Counted from the first letter of the stretch, positions 40,140 to 50,406 are shown. The stretch is DNA of 64,000 bases from Alphaproteobacteria bacterium (GCA_947474645.1 CANJJD010000004.1:62001-126000), one strand, 5' to 3'. Notes: generated from the sequence alone by a model not told the origin. Numbers and translations are program-made.

Positions 40140-41192
40140 CTAGCGTCCCAACCGCGCACGCTGGGCGGAAAGCCGTTGCGCCCAGGAAGAATTGTCCAGC
40201 GCAGCGCGATTGACGATAGTTCCGGTGGGGACGCGGCCATCGCAATATTCCAGCACCGCCTGGATATCCAGCGCGCCCTGACGGGCAAAGCATTGATCGG
40301 TCCAGCACAAGGCGTGCGGCGTCAGGATGACGTTATCCAGCGCGAGGATGGGATCGCCGGGATCGGGCGGCTCCTGCTCCAGAACATCCAGGCCGGCGCC
40401 CGCAATACGGCGCTCCTGCAGCGCCTTGGTCAGCGCTTTCTGGTCCACCACCGGACCGCGCGCCGTATTGATCAGGTAGCTGGTGGGCTTCATCAGCGCC
40501 AGGCGCTCCGCACTGACGATATGCCTGGTTGTGTCGGTCAGGGGACAACTGACCGACAGCACGTCGGAGCGGCGAAACAGATCTTCAATGCCGACCAGCT
40601 CCACGCCGAGCTCCGCCATCCGTCCGGCGTCGGCGAACGGATCATGGGCGATCAGCTTCATGTCGAAGGCCTTGGCCAGGCGCAAAGCCTCGGCGCCGAT
40701 ATTGCCGACACCCAGCGAGCCGAAGGTGCGCCCCACCAGGCCCACGCCCATATGGGCGCCGCGCTGGGCAAACCCCGCCGCGCCCGCACGGGTCAATTTT
40801 TCCTTGATGGCCAGCTTTCCCGTCAGCGCCAGCATCAAGGTGATGATCGACACCGCCACCGGCCGGCGCACCGATTCCGGCGTGATCACCAGGGCAATGC
40901 CCGCATCGGTGCAGGCCTTCACGTCCACCGTGTCGTATCCCACCCCGAAGCGGGCGATGACGCCCAGGCGGCCGCTCCTGGGCACGCTGCTTTTATCGAA
41001 GCGATGGGCCAGAAGAATGAGTGCATCGACATCTTCCAACTGCCCGGCGCTGATCGGGCTCTCGGATTCCAGAAACACGGTTTCGACGCGGGGATCCTGC
41101 AGCAACGGCGCAAGATCGAAATCGCGGAAGGTCGCAGAACCGTCGGCATTGCGAAAATCCGCCGAAAGCGCGACACGAAATTTTTCTGCCAT
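40140..41192 (-). CDS. D-2-hydroxyacid dehydrogenase family protein
   Basis: RTFGSLGVGNIGAEALRLAKAFDMKLIAHDPF, LINTARGPVVDQKAL, GAGLDVLEQEPP. Confidence 0.9.
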   Translation of the reverse strand: MAEKFRVALSADFRNADGSATFRDFDLAPLLQDPRVETVFLESESPISAGQLEDVDALILLAHRFDKSSVPRSGRLGVIARFGVGYDTVDVKACTDAGIALVITPESVRRPVAVSIITLMLALTGKLAIKEKLTRAGAAGFAQRGAHMGVGLVGRTFGSLGVGNIGAEALRLAKAFDMKLIAHDPFADAGRMAELGVELVGIEDLFRRSDVLSVSCPLTDTTRHIVSAERLALMKPTSYLINTARGPVVDQKALTKALQERRIAGAGLDVLEQEPPDPGDPILALDNVILTPHALCWTDQCFARQGALDIQAVLEYCDGRVPTGTIVNRAALDNSSWAQRLSAQRARLGR

Positions 41193-41355
41193 TGGGTGCC
41201 CCTACCCTGCCTGTTGCCGGCGGCATGCTGCTGTGCGGCATCGGACACCATGTTGCCGAGTATGCCGAATTCGAGCAAGTATGAACGACGGCATCGTCCG
41301 GACATGGCTCGCAAACAGTTCAAATCAGAACGAGCCTTCAGGGTGGGGAATATCC

Positions 41356-42132
41356 ATGCGCGTAAACCAGGTGAAGTCTGACCTCGGTGCCGGCCGCCAC
41401 GTTTTCGGCACCATGGTGTTTGAGTTCTTTACACCCGGCATGCCGCAGATCGCCAAGGCGGCGGGCGCGGAATTCATCCTGTTCGACATGGAGCATTCCG
41501 GCGTCACCATCGAGACACTCAAGGGACAGATTGCGGCCTGCCGCGGCATCGGCCTGATCCCCATGGTCCGGGTGCCTGCCCTGCAATATCACTTCATCGC
41601 GCGCTGCCTGGACATGGGCGCCATAGGCATCATGGTGCCGATGGTCGAAAGCGCGGCACAGGCGCGCGAGATCGTTTCGGCAACCCGTTATCCCCCGCAT
41701 GGCCGGCGCGGCGCCGCCTTCGGCATGGCGCATGACGATTATGAAGGCGGCGCGGTGCCCGACAAGATGGCGGCGGCAAACGCCCGCACCTTGGTCATCG
41801 CCCTGGTGGAAACCGCCGACGGGATTGCCGCGGTGGACGACATCGCGGCGGTGGACGGCGTTGACGTTGTCTGGCTGGGCCATTTCGACCTGACCAATTT
41901 CATGGGCATCCCGGGCCAATTCGAACACCCCGACTATCTGCGGGCCGTGGACAAGATCGTTCAAGCCGCCGCAAATCACGGCAAGGTCGCAGGGATGATG
42001 GTCGCGGACGAAGGCTGGGCGCGCACCTATCTGGCGAAAGGTTTCCGCATCCTCGCCTATGGCATTGACCACCTTCTGCTTCAGCGCACCCTGGCCGATG
42101 GGCTGTCCCGCATCCGGGACATGACAAAATAG
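41356..42132 (+). CDS. HpcH/HpaI aldolase family protein (cytoplasmic)
   Basis: FGTMVFEFFTPGMPQIAKAAGAEFILFDMEHSGVTIETLKGQIAACRGIGLIPMVRVPALQYHFIARCLDMGAIGIMVPMVESA. Confidence 0.9.
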   Translation: MRVNQVKSDLGAGRHVFGTMVFEFFTPGMPQIAKAAGAEFILFDMEHSGVTIETLKGQIAACRGIGLIPMVRVPALQYHFIARCLDMGAIGIMVPMVESAAQAREIVSATRYPPHGRRGAAFGMAHDDYEGGAVPDKMAAANARTLVIALVETADGIAAVDDIAAVDGVDVVWLGHFDLTNFMGIPGQFEHPDYLRAVDKIVQAAANHGKVAGMMVADEGWARTYLAKGFRILAYGIDHLLLQRTLADGLSRIRDMTK

Positions 42133-42359
42133 TCAGCTTCCGCGGTACTGGCACACGCTGGCAAACCCGGCGTAACCTTCCCGGCAAAGGGAGATCGCCA
42201 TGCCAACGCTGTTTCGCCGCCGCACCCTGATCGAGACCGGCAACGTCCACCACCAAGGTTTTCACATTCCTTACAATGCTCTTACGAACACTTTACCCCG
42301 CCTCAAGGCATTCCTGCTTAACGTTACATCATGAATACGCGCAGCAGGACTAGGCTTTG

Positions 42360-43631
42360 ATGTTCGACCGAATTCTGGGATGGGTGGTGGAAGTCAAACC
42401 CGGCGAACGTCGCGCGCTATTCTGGTCCTTCGCCTATTTCTTTCTGATCCTCACCACCTACTATGTGCTGCGCCCGTTGCGCGACAATGCCGGTATTACC
42501 GGCGGCACTCGCGCGCTGCCCTGGCTAGTCACTGCTACCTTCGGCGTGATGCTGATCGCCGCCCCGATCTATGGCTGGCTGGTAGCGCGATTGCCCCGTC
42601 GCCGCCTGATCCCGCTGGTCTACCATTTCTTCGCTGCCAACATCCTGGGATTCTGGCTGCTGCTGACCCTCGGCATCGGCGGGACAATCGTGCCGCAAGT
42701 CTTCTTCGTCTGGCTTACCGTCTTTTCCATTTTTGCAGTGCCGGTTTTCTGGTCCTATCTGGCCGATCTCTATCACAGCGACCAGGGCAAACGGCTATAT
42801 GGCTTCATCGCGGCGGGCGGCTCGCTGGGCGCGCTGGCCGGCCCTACCATCACGCGGCTGCTGGTCGAGCCGCTGGGGCCGGTGAACCTGCTGCTGCTGC
42901 CAGTCCTGCTGATTGAACTGACGGTAATTTGTGCCCTGCGTCTGGGGCCCGCCGCGTCCGGCTTCAATAAGACTTCGCAGTCGCCGCCCGCCATTGGCGG
43001 CAGCGCCTTCGAAGGCTTCTCCGCCATCCTGAAATCACGGTATCTTGGCGGCATCGCCATGTGGGTTGTGCTGCTCTCGCTGGGCAACAGCATGCTGTAC
43101 ATGTCCCAGGCTGAAATAGTGAGCGCCGCCACGCAGGACGCGGTGGAGCGCACCCGCATCTTCGCCACCATTGAGCAATGGACCGGGCTTCTGCAGATCC
43201 TGCTTCAATTGGCGCTGACTGGCCGCCTGATTAAACATTTCGGCACTGGTATAGCCGCCGCTTTCCTGCCGGTGGTGTTCGCGATGGGCTACGGCGCAAT
43301 GTTCTTCGCGCCGGTGCTTGCGGTAGTCATGCCTTTCCAGGTGGCGCAGCGCACTGCCAACTTCGCAATCTCCAATCCTGCACGAGAAATTTTATTCACT
43401 GTTGCGGACCGCGAGGACAAATACAAAGCCAAGAATGTGGTCGACGGCGTGATGTTTCGCGGCGCCGACGTGCTATGGGCTTGGGTGTTCAACCTGTTGT
43501 CCAAGACACTGATGATGACCCTTCCGGCCATCGCCGCAGTGACCCTGCCCGCAATGCTGGGCTGGGCGGGCCTTAGCCTTCTGCTCGGCCGCATGCAGGA
43601 AAAACGCGCCCGTCTTCAGTCCAAAAGCTAA
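42360..43631 (+). CDS. NTP/NDP exchange (ADP/ATP translocase-like) or related MFS-type transporter
   Basis: VEVKPGERRALFWSFAYFFLILTTYYVLRPLRDNAGI, WSYLADLYHSDQGKRLYGFIAAGGSLGALAGP. Confidence 0.7.
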   Translation: MFDRILGWVVEVKPGERRALFWSFAYFFLILTTYYVLRPLRDNAGITGGTRALPWLVTATFGVMLIAAPIYGWLVARLPRRRLIPLVYHFFAANILGFWLLLTLGIGGTIVPQVFFVWLTVFSIFAVPVFWSYLADLYHSDQGKRLYGFIAAGGSLGALAGPTITRLLVEPLGPVNLLLLPVLLIELTVICALRLGPAASGFNKTSQSPPAIGGSAFEGFSAILKSRYLGGIAMWVVLLSLGNSMLYMSQAEIVSAATQDAVERTRIFATIEQWTGLLQILLQLALTGRLIKHFGTGIAAAFLPVVFAMGYGAMFFAPVLAVVMPFQVAQRTANFAISNPAREILFTVADREDKYKAKNVVDGVMFRGADVLWAWVFNLLSKTLMMTLPAIAAVTLPAMLGWAGLSLLLGRMQEKRARLQSKS

Positions 43632-43658
43632 TCTTCATCCCCCTAAGGAGACGCCCCA

Positions 43659-44576
43659 ATGTCCGACATGTCACGCCGTACCGTTCTTGCCGCCACTGCC
43701 GCTGCCGCCCTGGTGCCCCATGCCGCTCTGGCTCAGACCGCCGCTCCAATACTGAAACGCAAGGTGCCGCAAACCGGCTTCATGTTGCCTGTGGTCGGTA
43801 TCGGTACCTCGCAGGTATTTGAATTCGAGAACGATGCTGCCAAGTTGGATGAGCGCAAGCAGGTGGTGCGAAACCTGGTTGCCGGGGGCGGCAGCCTGAT
43901 CGACACCGGCGCCAGCTACGGCACTGCTGAAGCCAATGTCGGCATCGTGGTGGCGGAGACTAAGACGCGGCCCCAGCTATTCCTGGCAACAAAATTCTCC
44001 AGCCGCGACACCCGCGCTGAAGCCGAGGCCGAACTGAAGCAATCCCTGGTCCGGCTCAAGACCAACTATGTCGATCTGCAACAGGCCCACAACGTAAACG
44101 ACCCTAGTTTCTCCTGCGCCCAGATGAAGGAATGGAAGGCTGCCGGCTATTGCAGGCACTACGGCATTACGTCCAGCTTTGATGCCGCCTATGAGGCGCT
44201 GGCGCCTGTGATCCGGCGTGAGAAGCCGGAATTCTTCCAGATCAACTATTCGTTAGGAGATCGCGATGCCGAAAAAGTGCTGCTTCCGTTGGCACGGGAC
44301 AGCGGCTGTGCCGTCCTTACCAACCTGCCCTTTGGCCGCAACTCCATGTTCAAGCGGGTGGCGGGCAAGCCGATGCCAGACTTCGCGAAGGACATCAACT
44401 GCACCAGCTGGGCCCAGTTGTTCCTGAAATATAACCTTTCGCATCCGGCGGTGACCGCCGTTATCCCGGGCACCGACCTGCCCAAGTACATGCTGGACAA
44501 TCTTAATGCCGGGCGCGGCCCCATGCCAGATGCCGCCTTCCGGCGCCGCATTGAGGCTTGGTGGGAAACGGCGTGA
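43659..44576 (+). CDS. Aldo/keto reductase with Tat-type signal peptide
   Basis: MSDMSRRTVLAATAAAALVPHAALAQ; LVAGGGSLIDTGASYGTAEANVG, FLATKFSSRDTRAEAEAELKQSLVRLKTNYVDLQQAHN. Confidence 0.88.
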   Translation: MSDMSRRTVLAATAAAALVPHAALAQTAAPILKRKVPQTGFMLPVVGIGTSQVFEFENDAAKLDERKQVVRNLVAGGGSLIDTGASYGTAEANVGIVVAETKTRPQLFLATKFSSRDTRAEAEAELKQSLVRLKTNYVDLQQAHNVNDPSFSCAQMKEWKAAGYCRHYGITSSFDAAYEALAPVIRREKPEFFQINYSLGDRDAEKVLLPLARDSGCAVLTNLPFGRNSMFKRVAGKPMPDFAKDINCTSWAQLFLKYNLSHPAVTAVIPGTDLPKYMLDNLNAGRGPMPDAAFRRRIEAWWETA

Positions 44577-44607
44577 TCATTTAGCCATCGGCTCTTCCAG
44601 GGCCAGG

Positions 44608-45477
44608 CTAAATGTACGGGTTCCGTGGAAGGTCAACCACGCGCCAGCCATCATTCTTCATCTTCTTGCGCTGTTCATCACCGAGCGGAATATGCAACAG
44701 ACAGGCCATGAGCAACATGCTGTGATCGAGGCCCCATGCGCAGAGAGTATCGCGGATCGCTATTTTTCGCCGCATTGCGCGGCCCGCAGGGCTGTCCAGC
44801 GGAGCAAACTCCAAGCCCGGCACATAGGCATCGTTCAAGCCTTTGAAAGCCACCTGGGGAAGATTTAAGCCCAACGCAACTTTCGTCATCTCCCGCTCGC
44901 TGATGGAATAAACGTAATTGCCACTGTCCTCATATGTCTCAGCGGGGGCCTTGCTGCCCAGGAGGCGCATCAGAAGTCTCAACGGCGAGCGTTCGCGGTC
45001 GTTGGGTTCCGCCAGAATCACACCCCGCTTGGCGACCCGCAGCATTTCATAAAGCGCAATCGCCGGGCGCGGGAAGTGATGGTACGACTCCTTGCACACC
45101 ACATAATCGAACGACGAAGCCGCGAAGGAAAGCTGCTCAGCATTTTCCACCTGGTAATGCTCCAGGTGACCGTCTTGTTGCGCCTTCCGCAGCAAGGATT
45201 CATCCAGGTCGGTGGCCAGAACTTCACAGGCCCCGTGCGCCTTAAGGCGGATGGCATCCAGACCAAACCGCCCGTCCCCCACTGTCAGCCACTTCTCGCC
45301 GGTCACCCCCCCCAAGGAAGCCGCAACTTTATAGAGCCGCTCGGATCGCCAGGAATTGGCGGTCGAGAAATCAAACCAGGAGGCTGCAATCTTTTTCCGT
45401 TCGGGGTTGACCAGATCGTCGGCATAGCTCTGGGCGTGCCGGCAGTAAGATGCTTCAGAAAAGTCTGTCATTGCCAT
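44608..45477 (-). CDS. Class I SAM-dependent methyltransferase
   Basis: KWLTVGDGRFGLDAIRLKAHGACEVLATDLDESLLRKA, FDYVVCKESYHHFPRPAIALYEMLRVAKRGVILAEPND. Confidence 0.82.
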   Translation of the reverse strand: MAMTDFSEASYCRHAQSYADDLVNPERKKIAASWFDFSTANSWRSERLYKVAASLGGVTGEKWLTVGDGRFGLDAIRLKAHGACEVLATDLDESLLRKAQQDGHLEHYQVENAEQLSFAASSFDYVVCKESYHHFPRPAIALYEMLRVAKRGVILAEPNDRERSPLRLLMRLLGSKAPAETYEDSGNYVYSISEREMTKVALGLNLPQVAFKGLNDAYVPGLEFAPLDSPAGRAMRRKIAIRDTLCAWGLDHSMLLMACLLHIPLGDEQRKKMKNDGWRVVDLPRNPYI

Positions 45478-45735
45478 TCTCGAAGGGGCTTGAAGCAGAC
45501 TATAGCCTGCAGGTGGCGTACGCGAGCCCCATCAGCCGACCGGGCCGGCCGCCGCGTCGCGCCCAGCCAGCCTCAGGATAGCCCTGGCTCAGCCCCCATA
45601 TCACGCCGGGTGGGTTACTGGGCCTGTACGTTGCGAAAGGCGGCATTGGCCGAATGGAAGCGTTTGGGTACAATACCGCTTATCAAACTACGCGGGTTCA
45701 CAAGGAATGCTGCGCCAAGAGAAAGTTTCCTTTCG

Positions 45736-46653
45736 ATGTTCAGGATGATCAGACGATACGCCAAAGGCCTGAAAAGTCTCGGCGGCCTGAATGATCGTCT
45801 TGAAGCGCTGCAATTGGCCACGGGCCGCATCGAAGCGCGCCAAACCGCGAACGTTCCTGCCGGCGCCCTTGCTGAAGCAGAATTCAAAGTCTGGTCGCAA
45901 TGGGGCGAGGACGGGATCATCGAACATCTGTTGCGGCACATCCCGGTACCCCGACCAGTCTTCGTGGAATTCGGCGTCGAGAATTATCGCGAGGCAAATA
46001 CCCGATTCCTTTTGCGAAACCGGAATTGGTCGGGGTTGGTGATGGATGGCTCGCCCGAAAATATCGCATTCATCCGCAATGATCCGATTTCCTGGCGTCA
46101 TGACCTGAAGGCGGTGGCTGCCTTCATCACGCGCGAGAATATCAACCAGTTGATAACGGATGCGGGCATCGCGGGAGACATCGGCATTCTCTCCGTTGAC
46201 ATCGATGGCAACGATTATTTCGTTTGGGATGCGATCAGCAGCATCAGTCCACGCCTGGTCATCGCGGAATACAATGCGATATTTGGCCCCTCCGCGGCCG
46301 TCTCGGTGCCCTATGCAGCAGACTTTTGCCGCACCACCGCACATTATTCCAATCTGTACTGGGGATGTTCCCTGGCGGCGCTGCACCATCTTGCTGAGAA
46401 AAAGGGTTACATCCTGGTCGGCTGCAACAGCAACGGCAACAATGCCTTCTTCGTGCGGCGCGACATGGCCGACAAATTCGAGGCGAAGTCACCGGCAACA
46501 GCTTATTGCCCAGCCAAATTCCGTGAATCGCGCGATGCAACCGGCAACCTGACATTCTTGCCCAGCGATGATGCGCGCCGCTTGATTGCCCAAATGCCCT
46601 TGGTGGACGTCTCCAGCGGCGCCTTGCTAACCGTCGGTGATATCGGGACCTGA
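45736..46653 (+). CDS. FkbM-like/Rossmann-type protein of polysaccharide clusters
   Basis: KVWSQWGEDGIIEHLLRHIPVPRPVFVEFGVENYREANTRFLLRNRNWSGLVMDGS, ILSVDIDGNDYFVWDAI. Confidence 0.62.
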   Translation: MFRMIRRYAKGLKSLGGLNDRLEALQLATGRIEARQTANVPAGALAEAEFKVWSQWGEDGIIEHLLRHIPVPRPVFVEFGVENYREANTRFLLRNRNWSGLVMDGSPENIAFIRNDPISWRHDLKAVAAFITRENINQLITDAGIAGDIGILSVDIDGNDYFVWDAISSISPRLVIAEYNAIFGPSAAVSVPYAADFCRTTAHYSNLYWGCSLAALHHLAEKKGYILVGCNSNGNNAFFVRRDMADKFEAKSPATAYCPAKFRESRDATGNLTFLPSDDARRLIAQMPLVDVSSGALLTVGDIGT

Positions 46654-46655
46654 GT

Positions 46656-47465
46656 ATGAGAGAGTTTCTACGAGATTGGGTTCCGCCTGGTCTCGTAAAA
46701 ATCGTGCGGTCCGTATGGCCCCACAACGCCCCACTGAAAGGCCCTTACGCAACTTGGGCCGAAGCATGCCGTCATAGCGATGGCTACGATTCCGCTGTAA
46801 TCCTTGAAGCGATAGATCGCGCGACCGAACGGGCGTTAACCGGCAATCAAGTCAGCCAAGATGGCGTAGTCCTCTCAGACGCACCATTTCCATTTCCGCT
46901 GGCGGCATGCTTGCTGCATTTGGCAGTGACAAAGAGGCGGAGTATCCACGTGATCGATTTCGGAGGCGGGCTGGGTTCGGTATGGCATCGCAGCCATGAT
47001 GTCCTCCACGCTGGAGTCGCAAGCTGGTCCGTGGTCGAACAGCCACATTTTGTTGCCAGGGGTCGCGAGAAATATCAGAAAGCACAGCTAGGCTTCTTTG
47101 AATCCATGGCCGAGGCAGCAGCAACGCATCCCCCCGATGCCATAATTTTTTCGAGCGTCCTTCAATACATCGAACGCCCCTTCGAGCTCCTGGCCGAAGC
47201 GGCGGCGTTGCAGCCGGCGGCTATCTTGATCGATCGAACGCCTTACGCACATTCCCACAAAGATGTGATCCTGGTGCAGGAGGTGCCTGCCAGTGTCTAC
47301 GCGGCAAGCTACCCTTTGTATATTTTTGGGGCTGGAAGTATAGAAGGCAGTCTTCAGCCGGACTATCGCCTTATCCTCAGCTTTGACGCCTCTGATGGCG
47401 CTTGGCCCTACCGCGGTGGCACGGCGCATTTCAGGGGTGAATACTACGTGCGGTCGGAAAAATGA
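46656..47465 (+). CDS. Putative methyltransferase, TIGR04325-like
   Basis: GPYATWAEACRHSDGYDSAVILEAIDRATERAL, RSIHVIDFGGGLGSVWHRSHDVL, ILIDRTPY. Confidence 0.7.
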   Translation: MREFLRDWVPPGLVKIVRSVWPHNAPLKGPYATWAEACRHSDGYDSAVILEAIDRATERALTGNQVSQDGVVLSDAPFPFPLAACLLHLAVTKRRSIHVIDFGGGLGSVWHRSHDVLHAGVASWSVVEQPHFVARGREKYQKAQLGFFESMAEAAATHPPDAIIFSSVLQYIERPFELLAEAAALQPAAILIDRTPYAHSHKDVILVQEVPASVYAASYPLYIFGAGSIEGSLQPDYRLILSFDASDGAWPYRGGTAHFRGEYYVRSEK

Positions 47466-47872
47466 GCTTCGAGGTTATTGAACGAAACGGCGTTCGCTAC
47501 GCCGAAGTGATCAGGGCAGACGCCCGCGTGGAGAAAACGCGATTCTTTTCCGATGCGGGGTCTTCCTTCCAGTTCGGTCTGCTCGCCAATACCGCTGGAT
47601 ACGTTGAGCCCGCGCACGACCATCACCCGATAGTGCGCCAGATAGCCGATCTGCAGCAAATGTTCGTCGTGCAGCGCGGAATAGTCGCCGTGGATTTTTT
47701 CAGCGACGCGGGCGAGCGGTTCGACGAAGTCGTCCTCCAGGTGGGCGATGCCATATGCCTGGTGCATGGCGCGCATTCTTTTCGTGTGATCGAAGATGCC
47801 CAGTGCGTGTCTGTCAAGCAGGGCCCCTTCATGGGGGACGAGATGGACAAAGTCAGCATCAATGCAAAATAG
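47462..47872 (+). CDS. Cupin-fold protein (WxcM/FdtA-like context)
   Basis: HDHHPIVRQIADLQQMFVVQRGIVAVDFFSDAGERFDEVVLQVGDAICLVHGAHSFRVIEDAQCVSVKQGPF. Confidence 0.65.
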   Translation: MSFEVIERNGVRYAEVIRADARVEKTRFFSDAGSSFQFGLLANTAGYVEPAHDHHPIVRQIADLQQMFVVQRGIVAVDFFSDAGERFDEVVLQVGDAICLVHGAHSFRVIEDAQCVSVKQGPFMGDEMDKVSINAK

Positions 47873-48983
47873 AATACCCGTCCACGAACCCAATATCGGT
47901 GAGGAAGAAGCGCAGGCGGTGCTGGCCGCAGTTCGCCGCGGTGAGATTTCAGGCTCCTTTGGCGATACCATTCCAACTTTCGAGAAGAATTTCGCAAGCT
48001 ATGTCGGTTGCGCACATGGCATAGCGGTCACCAGCGGCACGACCGCGCTGCATCTTGCCGTATCGGCTCTGGAACTGGAGCCCGGCGACGAAATCCTGGT
48101 CAGCGCTTCAAACAACATCGCCGGCGGGCTGGCCGTCTATCACAACAATCTTGTCACTGTACCCGTGGATTCCGAGCCGGTTACCTGGAACATGGATCCG
48201 GACGTGATTGAAAAGCTGATAACACCGCGCACGCGCGCAATCATGCCTGTTCATTTGTTCGGTCATCCGGTTGAAATGGACCGGGTCATGGATATTGCGC
48301 GCCGTCACAATTTGCCGGTGATCGAGGATTGCGCGGAATCGCATGGGGCGACCTGGCAGGGCAAGATGACCGGCAGCTTTGGCGACATGGCCTGCTTCAG
48401 TTTCTACGCCAACAAGATCATCACCACGGGCGAAGGCGGGATGATTGTCACAAACAATGACCGCCTGGCCGAAAGAATGCGCCTTCTGCGAAATCTGGCT
48501 TTTACCAAGCCGCGTTTCTACCATCAGGTTCCAGGCTACAATTTCCGCATGACCGGCTATCAGGCCGCGATGGGGCTGGCGCAGCTGGCCAAGATCGGCC
48601 GCATACTGGAAGACAAGCGCAGGGTAGCGCATACTTACAACCGCTTGCTCAGCGGCATTCCTGGCCTGCAGTTACCAGCCGAGATTCCCGGCGCCTACAA
48701 TGTATACTGGATGTACGCTCTCACGGTTGATGCGGCGAAGTTTGGCGTGAATCGCGACACGCTCGCCGAAATTCTCGCGGCGAAGGGCATCGACACGCGC
48801 ACGTTCTTTTGCCCCCTGAATCAGCAGCCATTTCTGCGCGAACAAGCGGGCTATCGTGACGTGCCCTGCCCGGTGGCGGACCGAATCTGGCAGGAGGGTC
48901 TATACCTGCCCTCGAGCGACACATTGGATGAAAAAACCATCGCGCAGATCGCTTCTGTTATCAGAGATGCCGCTGCGCCATGA
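47862..48983 (+). CDS. DegT/DnrJ/EryC1/StrS family PLP aminotransferase
   Basis: NRIPVHEPNIGEEEAQAVLAAVRRGEISGSFGDTIPTFEKNFASYVG, VIEDCAESHGATWQGKMTGSFGDMACFSFYANKIITTGEGGMIVTNN. Confidence 0.93.
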   Translation: MQNRIPVHEPNIGEEEAQAVLAAVRRGEISGSFGDTIPTFEKNFASYVGCAHGIAVTSGTTALHLAVSALELEPGDEILVSASNNIAGGLAVYHNNLVTVPVDSEPVTWNMDPDVIEKLITPRTRAIMPVHLFGHPVEMDRVMDIARRHNLPVIEDCAESHGATWQGKMTGSFGDMACFSFYANKIITTGEGGMIVTNNDRLAERMRLLRNLAFTKPRFYHQVPGYNFRMTGYQAAMGLAQLAKIGRILEDKRRVAHTYNRLLSGIPGLQLPAEIPGAYNVYWMYALTVDAAKFGVNRDTLAEILAAKGIDTRTFFCPLNQQPFLREQAGYRDVPCPVADRIWQEGLYLPSSDTLDEKTIAQIASVIRDAAAP

Positions 48984-50182
48984 AAATTGCCGTTTACATG
49001 TCGGGCTATCAGCCGGAAACGGGTGGCGGTCATACATTCGAGAGAGAAGTCTTCGAGGCCCTTCTGCGCCGGCACAACGAATATCGCCACACTTTTTCCG
49101 TCCTTTCGCGGTCATCGTCTGAAGCCGCGCTACATCAGCGCCTCGATGGTCTGCCGATCTCCAATCACACGGTTTCTGTCACCGCGGCGGAATGGCTGTT
49201 TCAGGGGGTTACCCGGGGCATGGCGCAGCGCCATCGCTTCGGCAGCCGGGCAAGCGGTCTGGACCGCGCCATGAAGCAGGCCGGTGCGGATCTGCTATGG
49301 TTCGTAGGCCAGCCGGCCAGTCCGCAATGGACCGATTACCCCTACATCACCACGATATGGGACGTGCAGCACCGCGTTACACCCTGGTTTCCGGAACTCA
49401 CTTCAAATGGGGAGTGGGAAAATCGGGAATGGGTGAATACCTCCGTCCTGCAACGCGCCACCGCGGTTATCATTGGTACCAAAACCGGTCAGGCGGAAGT
49501 TGAGCGCTATTATCAGGTACCGCCGGAACGGATTTTGAAACTGCCGCATCCGACCCCGCAGTTCGCTCTCAACGCCACGGGGTTGCCGCAGGACGAACTG
49601 CCGGCCTCACTCGAATTGAAAGAGCCGTATCTGCTTTACCCCGCGCAATTCTGGGCTCACAAAAATCACGCAAATATTCTTTTGGCGTTGGCTGAACTGC
49701 GTGACCGCCATGGGTATGCGCCGCAACTGGCGCTAGTCGGCGCCGACAAGGGCAATAAAAAACATATCGCCGCCATGGCTGAGCAGTTGCGGCTTGGCGA
49801 CCGTGTGCGCTTTTTGGGCTTCGTGCCGCAAAAGGATCTCATAACATTGTACCGGCGCGCAGCAATGCTGGTTTACCCATCCTGGTTCGGCCCGGAAAAT
49901 CTGCCCCCCTTGGAGGCATTTGCCCTGGGCTGTCCGGTGATAGCCAGCCGGATTCCCGGCGCGGAGGAGCAGCTTGGTGATGCCGCAATCTACTGTGATC
50001 CCTCAAGCCCATCCGACATCGCAGAGAAAATCGCAGATGTGCAGGCCAGCGCAGAATTGCGCGCAAGCCTGGTAACTGCCGGACATGCGCGCGCCAAAAG
50101 CTGGACGGCTGATGACTATGTCGGCGGCGTAATGGCTTTTGCCGATAAACTGGAGCCCGCACTGCGGAGCTGGGCACGCTGA
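48980..50182 (+). CDS. Glycosyltransferase family 4/1-like protein
   Basis: YQVPPERILKLPHP, YLLYPAQFWAHKNHANILLALAEL, RVRFLGFVPQKDLITLYRRAAMLVYPSWFGPENLPPLEAFALGCPVIAS. Confidence 0.9.
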   Translation: MKIAVYMSGYQPETGGGHTFEREVFEALLRRHNEYRHTFSVLSRSSSEAALHQRLDGLPISNHTVSVTAAEWLFQGVTRGMAQRHRFGSRASGLDRAMKQAGADLLWFVGQPASPQWTDYPYITTIWDVQHRVTPWFPELTSNGEWENREWVNTSVLQRATAVIIGTKTGQAEVERYYQVPPERILKLPHPTPQFALNATGLPQDELPASLELKEPYLLYPAQFWAHKNHANILLALAELRDRHGYAPQLALVGADKGNKKHIAAMAEQLRLGDRVRFLGFVPQKDLITLYRRAAMLVYPSWFGPENLPPLEAFALGCPVIASRIPGAEEQLGDAAIYCDPSSPSDIAEKIADVQASAELRASLVTAGHARAKSWTADDYVGGVMAFADKLEPALRSWAR

Positions 50183-50274
50183 TCTGACGACTATCGGCCT
50201 TTTACAGCCATCGCAACGCTTTCCCGTCTTGGGAATGCACCCGGATTTCTATGGAATTCGAACGCGTTAGGGAA

Positions 50275-50350
<76 letters not shown>

Positions 50351-50406
50351 ACAGGGGTGGGACGGCTTATTAGGGGATGGTCCCCGCCCTGTCCAGCGCC
50401 AAGGAT

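Noticed and set aside
42133-42356. Intergenic gap as a possible small RNA or island boundary
   Set aside because: No convincing hairpin/T-run, tRNA-like fragment or repeat could be identified by eye
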